Assembly: GCA_007122455.1 (NCBI GenBank)
Contig: SKTU01000011.1
Location: 1 to 64,000 of the forward strand
Length of the DNA: 64,000 nt
Direction: 5' to 3'
Origin: Haloarculaceae archaeon
GTDB taxonomy: Archaea; Halobacteriota; Halobacteria; Halobacteriales; Haloarculaceae
Part shown: positions 8,653-15,679 of the stretch, piece by piece
Layout: every line of letters starts with the position of its first letter
Numbering within the stretch: the stretch's first letter is position 1
Position numbers and translations under genes: made by a program
Notes under the pieces: generated by a model
What the model was told of the DNA's origin: nothing
What the model saw: only the letters and a program-made list of their open reading frames with translations
The model's database searches: none

Positions 8653-9888
8653 TCAGGATCGGCGCGGGCTGTCGGGCGCGAGCGCGTCGTCGTAGAGCGT
8701 CACGTAGAGCTCCCTGATCTCCGCGGCGGTGGGTTTTCGCGGATTGTTCTGGGGCGATCCCGAGTCGATGGCGTCCTGGGTCATCTCGTCGACGACGTCG
8801 AGATACGCCTCCCGGGACGGGACGTCGCCGAACTCGTCCAGATAGCTGGTCAGCGTGAGGTCCTCACAGAGCTGGAGGATCCCCTCGGCGGCCTTGTCGG
8901 CGGCCTCTCGGGTGCTGTCGCTTTCGTCCGCGACGTCGAGGATGCTCGCGACGGTGGCGTACTTTCCGGGGGCCGCCATCGCGGAGAACTCGGTCACGTA
9001 GGGGAGAATGAGCGCGTTCGCGAGCCCGTGGGGGATGTGCAGCTGTGCGCCCAGCGGACGGGCCATCCCGTGTACGAGCGCGACCGACGCGTTCGTGAAC
9101 GCCTGTCCGGCCTGGAGCTGGCCGACGAGCACGTCCGCGCGGGCGTCGAGGTCGTCGCCGTTGGCCCACGCGACCGGCAATGACCGGGCGATGCGCTCCA
9201 TGGCCTGCTCGGCGAACCCGTCGGGAACGCTGTAGGCGTGGACCGAGACGTACGCTTCGATGGCGTGGGTGAGCGCGTCGATCCCGGTGAACGCGGTGTG
9301 ACTGCGCGGGAGCGACACGGTGAGTTCGGGATCCTCGATGGCGACCTCCGGGACGACGTTCTGGGAGACGATGAGGAACTTCGTCGACGTCGATTCGTCG
9401 CTGACGACGACCGAACGGGTCGCCTCGCTGCCGGTCCCGGCGGTGGTGTTGACGGCGATCAGGGGTGGCGTCGGGTTCGGAACCCCCTCGTAGCCCGCCC
9501 TGTCGACCCCGAAATCCCGGATTTCGCCGTCGTTGGTCGCGAGAATACCGACGCCCTTGCCGGTGTCGATCGAAGACCCTCCGCCCAGCGTCACGATCAC
9601 GTCGCAGTCGTGATCGGTCCACATCGCGTAGGCGTCCTCGATGTTCTCCACTGTGGGGTCGGGACGGGTGTCGGTGTAGACGACGGTCTCGACGCCGGCG
9701 TCCTCGAGCTCCGCCAGCACCGTCTTGCCGTGGAACTCGAATATCTGCTCCGTGGCCACCACGAGCGCCGTGCTCCCGTAGAGGGACGCGTACTCACCGG
9801 TCTGTTCGACCGCACCGGCCCCGCAGATCATCTTGCTCGGCGAGACGACCGTTCGCGTCTCTCGGGAGAGAACCGTGTCGTAGGTCAT
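8653..9888 (-). CDS. iron-containing alcohol dehydrogenase
   Basis: Type III Fe-dependent alcohol dehydrogenase, 411 residues from MTYDTVLSRET. Motifs: the NAD(P)-binding GGGSSIDTGKG, NTTAGTGSEATRSVVV, the metal-site helix GIDALTHAIEAYVS, and LVHGMARPLGAQ-HIPHGLANALILPYV, which together supply the Asp and His metal ligands. It interconverts an aldehyde or ketone with an alcohol; close relatives act on lactaldehyde or butanol, and the substrate cannot be called. An in-frame ATG nine codons upstream (9915) is a possible alternative start. It lies downstream of nadE on the same strand, with 87 bp between them. Confidence 0.9.
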   Translation of the reverse strand: MTYDTVLSRETRTVVSPSKMICGAGAVEQTGEYASLYGSTALVVATEQIFEFHGKTVLAELEDAGVETVVYTDTRPDPTVENIEDAYAMWTDHDCDVIVTLGGGSSIDTGKGVGILATNDGEIRDFGVDRAGYEGVPNPTPPLIAVNTTAGTGSEATRSVVVSDESTSTKFLIVSQNVVPEVAIEDPELTVSLPRSHTAFTGIDALTHAIEAYVSVHAYSVPDGFAEQAMERIARSLPVAWANGDDLDARADVLVGQLQAGQAFTNASVALVHGMARPLGAQLHIPHGLANALILPYVTEFSAMAAPGKYATVASILDVADESDSTREAADKAAEGILQLCEDLTLTSYLDEFGDVPSREAYLDVVDEMTQDAIDSGSPQNNPRKPTAAEIRELYVTLYDDALAPDSPRRS

Positions 9889-9975
9889 ACCAACGTTGTG
9901 CCGCGCTGCCTTCATTAATCCTTCTCGGGTCGAAGAACTCCTGGACGCGCCGAACCGCCCGACTGCTTCGGACCG

Positions 9976-10800
9976 CTATAGTGGCGCCGGCGCCGGCGGC
10001 ATCGATCGCTTGTGCATGCTCGTCTCGTAGAGCTCGACGACGCGGTCGATCGCCGACTCCGGAAGACCGAGCGTTCGGACCGTCGCGGCCTTCGACAGCG
10101 GGCCGTCGACGTGGAGCGCGAGAACCGCGTCCAGTTCGTCGTAGCCGAGTCCCATCTCCTCCTCGTCGGTCTGGCCCACCCACATCGCCGCCGTCGGCGT
10201 TCGCGTGACGAGGTCGTCCGGCACACCGAGATCACGGGCCAGCTGGCGCACCTGACACTTGTAGAGGTTGCCGATCGGATTGCAGTCGACCGCCTGATCC
10301 CCGTACTTGGTGAAGTAACCCGTGGCGGCCTCCGAACGATTGCCGGTGCCGAGGACGATCCGGTTCTCCGCGTTGGCGACGAAGTAGTTCAACACCGCGC
10401 GGGTCCGGACGCGAACGTTGCCGATCGCCATCCGGTCGTCGACGCCCTCGGGATAGGCGTCGGCGAACTGGTCGACGATCGGGTTGATGTCGATGACGTC
10501 GTACTGGATCCCGAGCTCCTCGGCGACGCGCTCTGCGTCCGTCTCGTCGGCGTCGGGGTTGACGGAACTCGGCATCAGGAGGCCGTGAAGCGACTCCGGA
10601 CCGAGCGCGTCGACGGTCAGATAGGCGGTCGTCGTCGAGTCGATCCCGCCGGAGAGCCCGAGCACCGCACCGTCGGCACCGGCCGCCTCGATCGTGTCAG
10701 CGATGAACGCCTGAATGTGCTCGCGACGCTCGGCGAGCTCGGCCTCCGAAAAGCGAAGGTCGACGTTCGTCCCTTCGACGAGTGGTTCGTGTTCTACCAT
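9976..10800 (-). CDS. nadE: NAD+ synthetase (ammonia-dependent)
   Basis: This 274-residue N-type ATP pyrophosphatase has the LGLSGGIDSTTTAYL ATP-PPi loop near residue 45, GTGNRSEAATGYFTKYGD (deamido-NAD/ATP site), and PIGNLYKCQVRQLARDLGVP. It amidates nicotinic acid adenine dinucleotide to NAD+. There is no glutaminase domain, so it uses free ammonia or a separate amidotransferase. A weak TATA-like TTATTA lies about 28 bp before the start, fitting a leaderless transcript. Confidence 0.94.
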   Translation of the reverse strand: MVEHEPLVEGTNVDLRFSEAELAERREHIQAFIADTIEAAGADGAVLGLSGGIDSTTTAYLTVDALGPESLHGLLMPSSVNPDADETDAERVAEELGIQYDVIDINPIVDQFADAYPEGVDDRMAIGNVRVRTRAVLNYFVANAENRIVLGTGNRSEAATGYFTKYGDQAVDCNPIGNLYKCQVRQLARDLGVPDDLVTRTPTAAMWVGQTDEEEMGLGYDELDAVLALHVDGPLSKAATVRTLGLPESAIDRVVELYETSMHKRSMPPAPAPL

Positions 10801-10937
10801 CAGGTTTCAGTGGGGGTGGTAGTGACTAATAAGCACCCGTTTCGGTGGATTTCCTGGACGAGCGTTCGGTTTCGACTACGTGGATAAACGCTACGTTCAA
10901 GTGTCACCGGCCGGTACGGCCTCTCGAAGCGACGCGA

Positions 10938-11008
10938 GCGCCGTTGGTCCAGTGGTAGGACAGTGGCTTCCCAAGCCACTAGCCCGGGTTCAATTCCCGG
11001 ACGGCGCA
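10938..11008 (+). tRNA. tRNA-Gly(CCC)
   Basis: A complete cloverleaf of 71 nt. Acceptor GCGCCGT/ACGGCGC, D-stem GTCC/GGAC, anticodon stem GTGGC/GCCAC with loop TTCCCAA (anticodon CCC), T-stem CCGGG/CCCGG with loop TTCAATT, and discriminator A. No intron and no encoded CCA. Its 3' end is the left border of the AT-richer island that follows, a common integrase target in haloarchaea. Confidence 0.96.
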
Positions 11009-11285
11009 TTTCTGCGACGAACGGACGTGAGGAGCGAAATCGTCAGCAGGATTGAACCCTGCCAGTCGCGGCGCTCGAACGAAGTGAGAGCGACCGTCTG
11101 GTTCCGGTTCAATTCCCGGACAGTGCACTCTGATCCCCTTGCTCTCCTGTGGTTTCGGCCTGTGACGAGGAAACTATGACGCCACACTCGCAGATCATCC
11201 AAATTAGAACGAATCGGACCCTCCGACGCAGTCGGGCGAGTATCGCTGTTGGACCGCCAACCCGATTCGCACGAACGAACGATGT
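11009..11285. other. non-coding stretch downstream of tRNA-Gly
   Basis: No gene is visible here. It contains a hairpin-like GCAGG-7 nt-CCTGC at about 11047-11064, a short GC-rich segment and the tRNA-end repeat at 11106-11127. The rest is unremarkable. Confidence 0.5.
11106..11127 (+). repeat. partial repeat of tRNA-Gly 3' end (candidate att site)
   Basis: GGTTCAATTCCCGGAC at 11106-11121 is identical over 16 nt to the T-arm of tRNA-Gly at 10987-11002, and the following AGTGCA resembles the tRNA end GGCGCA (two changes). Such degenerate tRNA 3' copies are left by site-specific integration. The distance to the intact tRNA is only about 120 bp, so this may mark one of several past insertions. 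Confidence 0.6.
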
Positions 11286-11465
11286 ACGAACCGGTCGGGA
11301 GATGCAGCAACCGTCACGAGAGGTGACCGCTCAACAGTCCATGCCGTTGCTTCGGACCTCCGTGATACGTATGGCCGGATTGACGTGTTCGTTCACAATG
11401 TCGGGCTTTCATCGCGCCGTCGGACGGAACCCGAAGACGGGAGCGAACTGACCATCAAGAGCTGA
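11286..11465 (+). pseudogene. short-chain dehydrogenase/reductase fragment
   Basis: A plus-strand frame ending at the TGA at 11463 encodes VHAVASDLRDTYGRIDVFVH followed by NVGLSS. This matches the classic SDR segment D-x(n)-FGRIDVLVNNAG after the Rossmann beta-4 strand. There is no nucleotide-binding start (TGxxxGIG) or catalytic YxxxK; after the match the frame ends within about 20 codons. It is a decayed piece of an oxidoreductase gene, which supports repeated insertions and deletions at this tRNA-linked site. Confidence 0.65.
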
Positions 11466-11501
11466 TGCTAAACCCTTTATTTTCCCCTTCGAAGTTCGGG
11501 T

Positions 11502-11849
11502 ATGGCTTTCGAGGAGCTGCAGACGGATGTTCGGGAATTCTGTGAGAAACGGGACTGGAGGCAGTACCATACACCGAAGGAGTTGGCGATCGGGATGGTG
11601 ACAGAATCAAGCGAGCTCTTGGAGCAGTTCCGGTTCAAAGACCACGCTGACCAATCCGAACTGCTGGCGGACCCCGATCGCAGGGAGGCAATCGAGGATG
11701 AATTGGCTGACGTTCTGTTTTTTATGCTTCGCTTCGCCGATTTATACGACATCGAGTTGGACGAGGCGTTAACGAGCAAGCTTGAAAAGAATAGATCCCG
11801 ATACCCGGCAAACGAATATAACGGACGGAATAAAACGTACGACGAGTAA
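11502..11849 (+). CDS. MazG / dCTPP1-like nucleotide pyrophosphohydrolase
   Basis: This 115-residue all-alpha NTP pyrophosphatase has the EXXE-(n)-EXXD metal motif: E35-S-S-E38, with E41, and E67-L-A-D70. The segment RDWRQYHTPKELAIGMVTES is close to the RDW-x3-H-T-P-K-N-L-A pattern of the dCTPP1 (RS21-C6) subgroup, which hydrolyses dCTP and modified (d)NTPs to monophosphates. A TATA-like TTTATTTT lies about 24 bp before the ATG. The helicase-nuclease gene starts 6 bp after its stop, so they form one transcription unit. The role in this context (nucleotide depletion or clean-up) is inferred. Confidence 0.87.
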   Translation: MAFEELQTDVREFCEKRDWRQYHTPKELAIGMVTESSELLEQFRFKDHADQSELLADPDRREAIEDELADVLFFMLRFADLYDIELDEALTSKLEKNRSRYPANEYNGRNKTYDE

Positions 11850-11855
11850 CCGCTG

Positions 11856-13742
11856 ATGCTTGTCTATGAAAGCACGAAATCCGGGTTCTTAGACGACGTT
11901 GTTGAGGGGCATTTAGTCCCGGAGATCAAACAAGGATACGAGTCAGAGGGAATCGGGATGGGCGGGGCGGGTGAGGTTCAAGCCTGGAAGAACTCTCTGC
12001 AGTACATGCATACTGTCCTGAGTGGCAGTTCAGTCCCGGACGACGCCGGCGTGGCAATCGAATTTAAAATCCCACTCACATCTCGCCGCATCGATTTCCT
12101 GGTCTCCGGCTACGACGAAGCAGACAACGCGAACGTCGTGATCATCGAACTCAAACAGTGGAATGGCGACAGTACACAGGCAGTCAACGACAAAGACGGA
12201 ATCGTGAAAACTGCTCTTGGTGGCGGCATCCGAGAAACAACCCATCCGAGTTACCAGGCGGTTTCGTATGCTCAACTGCTGAAAGACTTCAATATTAGTA
12301 TCCGCGAGAAACCGATCAATCTGCATCCACTGGCGTATCTCCACAACTTCGAACCCCTGTACAGAGAGACCCTCGACAACGAAACGTATCGCCCGTACAC
12401 CGAGCAGGCACCGCTCTACATCCGCGGAGATACGAAGAAGTTGCGTGCGTTTCTTGAATCACAGATTAATGTCGGGGATGACCGGGAAAATCTCTACGAG
12501 ATGAACGAAGGGAAGATCCGGCCGGCAAAATCCCTGCAGAACTCGCTGGTGGAGATGCTGGACGCCCGGGACGAGTTCACGCTGATCGACTCCCAGAAAG
12601 TCATCTTCGAGAAAGCCGTTGAACTGGCGAAGCAATCACGCCGTGACGGGAAAAAGCGCGTCTTGCTCGTCGACGGCGGCCCCGGAACTGGGAAAACGGT
12701 GGTGGCGATCAACGTCCTCGCGGAACTGATTCAGAGCGACATGGTCGCCCAGTACGTCTCGAAAAACCGAGCGCCACGAGAGGTCTACAAAGAAAAACTC
12801 CGAGGTGACAAACTCGTCAAAGAGATCGAACACCTCTTCACGGGTGCCGGAAGCTTTGTCGACACAGATACGGATACACTCCCAGCGTTAATCGCTGATG
12901 AGGCCCACCGACTGAACGAAGAATCAACGTTCTTCGGTCGCGGTGAAAACCAGATCATGGAGATAATCAACGCCGCCAAATTCAGCGTGTTCTTCATCGA
13001 CGAAAGCCAGCGCGTCCACATCGACGACATCGGATCCAAACAAGAAATCCACAAACACGCAACTGACCTGGGTGCTGAAATAGAGGAGTTGACGCTTGAA
13101 TCGCAATTCCGCTGCAACGGCTCAAAAGGCTACATTGCGTGGGTTGACGACGTACTACAGATCCGACGGACCGCGAACGCAGACGGGTTCGATCTGGAGT
13201 TCGACCTCCGGGTCTTCGCCTCACCCGAAGCCCTACATACGGCGATCGAAGAACAGAACGAACGGACACGTCTGTCACGGGTTGTAGCCGGGTATTGCTG
13301 GGAATGGGAGAAAGACGGCCGCTCCGACCCAGATGTGACAGACATCACGATCGGTGACTACGAGCGGAGTTGGAATCTCGACACCAGCGACCCCTGGGCG
13401 ATCGCGGAAGGCTCGATCGACGAAGTCGGCTGCATCCACACGTGCCAGGGTCTCGAATTCGACTACGTCGGCGTGATCATCGGCGAGGATCTGAAATACC
13501 GCGACGGAGAGATCGTCGTCGATCACGAAGCACGAGCGAGTACTGATCGATCGTTGTTCGGTATCAAGAAGATGTTCAAAGAGAATCCCGAGCAGGCTGC
13601 CGAGACGGCTGAAGAGCTCATCAAAAACACCTACCGGACGCTCATGACCCGTGGCATGAAAGGCTGCTACCTCTATTGCTGTGATGACGAACTCCAAAAG
13701 TATCTTAAAACACGCATCGAAAACAGTTCCATCACTCACTAA
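11856..13742 (+). CDS. PD-(D/E)XK nuclease - SF1 helicase fusion (DUF2075 / Schlafen-like helicase domain)
   Basis: This 628-residue protein has two parts. The N-terminus (about 60-190) has a restriction-endonuclease-like core: RRID80FLVSG, then VVIIE98LK100QW (D...ExK). The C-terminus is an SF1 motor of the DUF2075 type: Walker A GGPGTGK (274-280), Walker B IADEAH (D348, E349), FFIDESQ (379-385), SQFRCNG (motif with the finger Arg), HTCQGLEFDYVGVI and NTYRTLMTRGMKG. These proteins unwind or translocate on nucleic acid, and many are linked to phage defence. It sits between the pyrophosphatase (6 bp) and the exonuclease (14 bp). Its base composition is AT-richer than the core genes. Confidence 0.85.
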   Translation: MLVYESTKSGFLDDVVEGHLVPEIKQGYESEGIGMGGAGEVQAWKNSLQYMHTVLSGSSVPDDAGVAIEFKIPLTSRRIDFLVSGYDEADNANVVIIELKQWNGDSTQAVNDKDGIVKTALGGGIRETTHPSYQAVSYAQLLKDFNISIREKPINLHPLAYLHNFEPLYRETLDNETYRPYTEQAPLYIRGDTKKLRAFLESQINVGDDRENLYEMNEGKIRPAKSLQNSLVEMLDARDEFTLIDSQKVIFEKAVELAKQSRRDGKKRVLLVDGGPGTGKTVVAINVLAELIQSDMVAQYVSKNRAPREVYKEKLRGDKLVKEIEHLFTGAGSFVDTDTDTLPALIADEAHRLNEESTFFGRGENQIMEIINAAKFSVFFIDESQRVHIDDIGSKQEIHKHATDLGAEIEELTLESQFRCNGSKGYIAWVDDVLQIRRTANADGFDLEFDLRVFASPEALHTAIEEQNERTRLSRVVAGYCWEWEKDGRSDPDVTDITIGDYERSWNLDTSDPWAIAEGSIDEVGCIHTCQGLEFDYVGVIIGEDLKYRDGEIVVDHEARASTDRSLFGIKKMFKENPEQAAETAEELIKNTYRTLMTRGMKGCYLYCCDDELQKYLKTRIENSSITH

Positions 13743-13756
13743 GAACGTCTTGACCC

Positions 13757-14494
13757 ATGGGAACGCTCGTCCTTGATATTGAAACCGCAAGCCCGTTCGA
13801 AGAACCCTCCGCGAACGCGAACGACACGCAGTACTACGAATGGGTCGCCGTCGGCCTCGCCTACGCCAACGAGTTTCATGACACGCCTGAAACCGACGTG
13901 TTATTCCGTCGCGGTAGTTGGGATAGCGCCTATACGCGCGACCTCTTCGAACAGCTATTCGAATGGTGTGACACGCGAGAAATCGAGCGGCTGCTGACGT
14001 ACAACGGGACGTGGTTCGACGGCAAACACCTGCTCAACTGGGCCCGCGAACTAGACGACACGACCGACATCGAATTCCAGCAGCGAACCGAGGCCCTGTT
14101 CGAGAACCATATCGATGTCGCACTCGCCGCCGCCGACGAGTACGCCGACGAACTCTGGGACGACCAGCAGATCCTCCCAGACTGGAAAGCCTACGACCTC
14201 GCAGACATCGACAACGACAGCATCTGGTACGACGATTACGACTTCCCAGACACGTACCTCTCAGAAATTGACGGTCCAGCTGTACAGGGCAAACACATTG
14301 GACAGGTCATCGGTGAACGATACGTCGACAATGTTGATGCCGGGATCGAAGCAACCAGCGTTCATCGAGAACTTACTCGACTCCTCGAAGACTACTGTAG
14401 AAGCGACGTTGCCGACCTGATCGACCTTTACACCACACTCGGCGGTCCCGAACTCGATGACACGTACTGCCGCCCACCGGCACGGTTCAGCTGA
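13757..14494 (+). CDS. predicted DEDDy-type 3'-5' exonuclease (RNase H-like fold)
   Basis: This 245-residue protein carries the three DEDD exonuclease motifs: Exo I LVLD7IE9T, Exo II LLTYNGTWFD88GKHL, and Exo III Y213-C-R-S-D217 (Y-x3-D, the DEDDy form). This order resembles the RNase H-like domain found in YprB and in viral or CRISPR-linked exonucleases. It would trim DNA or RNA from 3' ends with two metal ions. It is the third gene of a tightly packed set with the MazG-like and helicase-nuclease genes. No polymerase domain is present. Confidence 0.82.
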   Translation: MGTLVLDIETASPFEEPSANANDTQYYEWVAVGLAYANEFHDTPETDVLFRRGSWDSAYTRDLFEQLFEWCDTREIERLLTYNGTWFDGKHLLNWARELDDTTDIEFQQRTEALFENHIDVALAAADEYADELWDDQQILPDWKAYDLADIDNDSIWYDDYDFPDTYLSEIDGPAVQGKHIGQVIGERYVDNVDAGIEATSVHRELTRLLEDYCRSDVADLIDLYTTLGGPELDDTYCRPPARFS

Positions 14495-14654
14495 ACTATT
14501 TCTCTATTGAATCCCTTCCTTGAGAGAACGAGACCGCGATTAAATTCTGTCGTTCGCAACTACTGTTCGGGGTGGGTGGATGTCAAGAACCGGGAACCAC
14601 TGATGGAGAACGTGTACATCGAATCGGAAATCAAGGAGGCGCCGTTGAACTCGT

Positions 14655-15092
14655 TTACTCCGTCGAGCCTGAACGGTATTCTTTGCACCCGCCACGAAAA
14701 CGGCTGCACTCCGAACTTCGCTCATCGACGCAGAGATTCAGATTCCGGTACTCCTCCGCGAGTACGTCGTCGAGGAGCTCGATCTCTCGGTCCCCGTAGT
14801 CGCTATTCGCGATGAAATACGGTACGAGGTACTGTTCGGCGATCCGTCGCCCGCAGAGCCCTCGTCGCTTGAATCGCAGTACTTCCTCTCGAACGTCTTC
14901 ACGGGTCGGTTCTACGCCGAGATCCGTATCGACGACGCGCCCCTGAGACAGTCCCGTGACGATGCGGTCGGGTTCGATCATCTCGTGCCCGAACGCACGT
15001 CGAGAACCGTATAAATAGTTACCCTCAGCCACTGTCACTGAACGTTTCTGAGGTGCCGGTGTATCGGGGTCCATCGTCGCTCTATCGGTCAC
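14655..15092 (-). CDS. hypothetical protein at the island edge, possibly truncated
   Basis: This 145-codon frame starts with GTG at 15092 (an ATG at 15074 is possible). The central part (REEVLRFKRRGLCGRRIAEQ, then YLVPYFIANSDYGDREIELLDDVLAEEYR) reads like a genuine helical protein. The last 25 residues (from CVDERSSEC) look like out-of-frame sequence, so the original C-terminus may have been lost when the island formed. I do not recognise the family. It follows the membrane protein at 15097-15591 by 4 bp on the same strand. Confidence 0.5.
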   Translation of the reverse strand: MTDRATMDPDTPAPQKRSVTVAEGNYLYGSRRAFGHEMIEPDRIVTGLSQGRVVDTDLGVEPTREDVREEVLRFKRRGLCGRRIAEQYLVPYFIANSDYGDREIELLDDVLAEEYRNLNLCVDERSSECSRFRGGCKEYRSGSTE

Positions 15093-15096
15093 CGAT

Positions 15097-15591
15097 TCAG
15101 TCGGTGTCGACGACGTAGAGTACGGTCAGGAAAACCAGCAGTGCGAACTCTGTCGCCTTGCTGACCATCGCGATGAGATCGCCCCGGAGATGGGCGATCA
15201 TCGATTCGACGAGCCCCACGTCCTCGTGGTGATGGGAGTCGATGTGTGGCCAAAAGGCGCCGTGGTCGAGGACGGTGTGCCAGGCGACGTACCCGAGCAG
15301 GTACGTACCGGTCAGAGCGATTCCGAGCAGGTAGACCGGGCGTTTCGCGACGCCCTTGAAGACCACGACGACGCCGGCGAAGATTCCCAGTCCCGAGAGC
15401 ACGAACAACGGCGGACGTGGGTCGTACACCGTTCCGAATTTGACGTATCGGAGTAGCTGTTCGTAGCCGTACTCCGGATGCAACAGATGGAGCCAGGCGA
15501 CGAGGATCGCGAGGGCGCCGGTACAAACCCGTACGAATCGAGTATGCCGGTCGTCGAGCGGCTTCGAAACGTCCGCGGCTTCGGCGACCAT
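15097..15591 (-). CDS. four-helix membrane protein beside the copper ATPase
   Basis: This 164-residue integral membrane protein has four predicted helices (starting at about residues 19, 54, 80 and 140) and a His-rich loop HIDSHHHEDVG between helices three and four that could bind metal. The start at 15591 (MVAEAADVSK) is the first start after which the sequence looks like protein. It is divergent from the copper P-type ATPase, with an 88 bp shared promoter region. A link to copper handling or to the nearby terminal oxidase is an inference from position; no family was recognised. Confidence 0.65.
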   Translation of the reverse strand: MVAEAADVSKPLDDRHTRFVRVCTGALAILVAWLHLLHPEYGYEQLLRYVKFGTVYDPRPPLFVLSGLGIFAGVVVVFKGVAKRPVYLLGIALTGTYLLGYVAWHTVLDHGAFWPHIDSHHHEDVGLVESMIAHLRGDLIAMVSKATEFALLVFLTVLYVVDTD

Positions 15592-15679
15592 GGTGATCGA
15601 TGTCGGCCCGCTCTCAAAACCGGTTCGGTGTTTACGACGAGTTACGATAACGGCGCAAGGCTTTCGACGCTCCGCGTGA

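Larger units (their letters stand above)
11009..14500. mobile_element. probable tRNA-Gly-associated genomic island (ends approximate)
   Basis: From just past tRNA-Gly the DNA turns AT-richer than its surroundings and holds accessory genes, including a remnant of an SDR gene, a partial copy of the tRNA 3' end at 11106-11127, and a three-gene nuclease/pyrophosphatase module. There is no integrase gene in the interval, and I could not find a second repeat at the right side by eye, so the right boundary is a guess based on base composition and the start of ordinary genes near 15.1 kb. Confidence 0.5.

Noticed and set aside
11047-11064. GCAGG-7 nt-CCTGC as the T-arm of a further tRNA
   Set aside because: The loop is not a proper T-loop in register, and no acceptor or anticodon stem fits around it.
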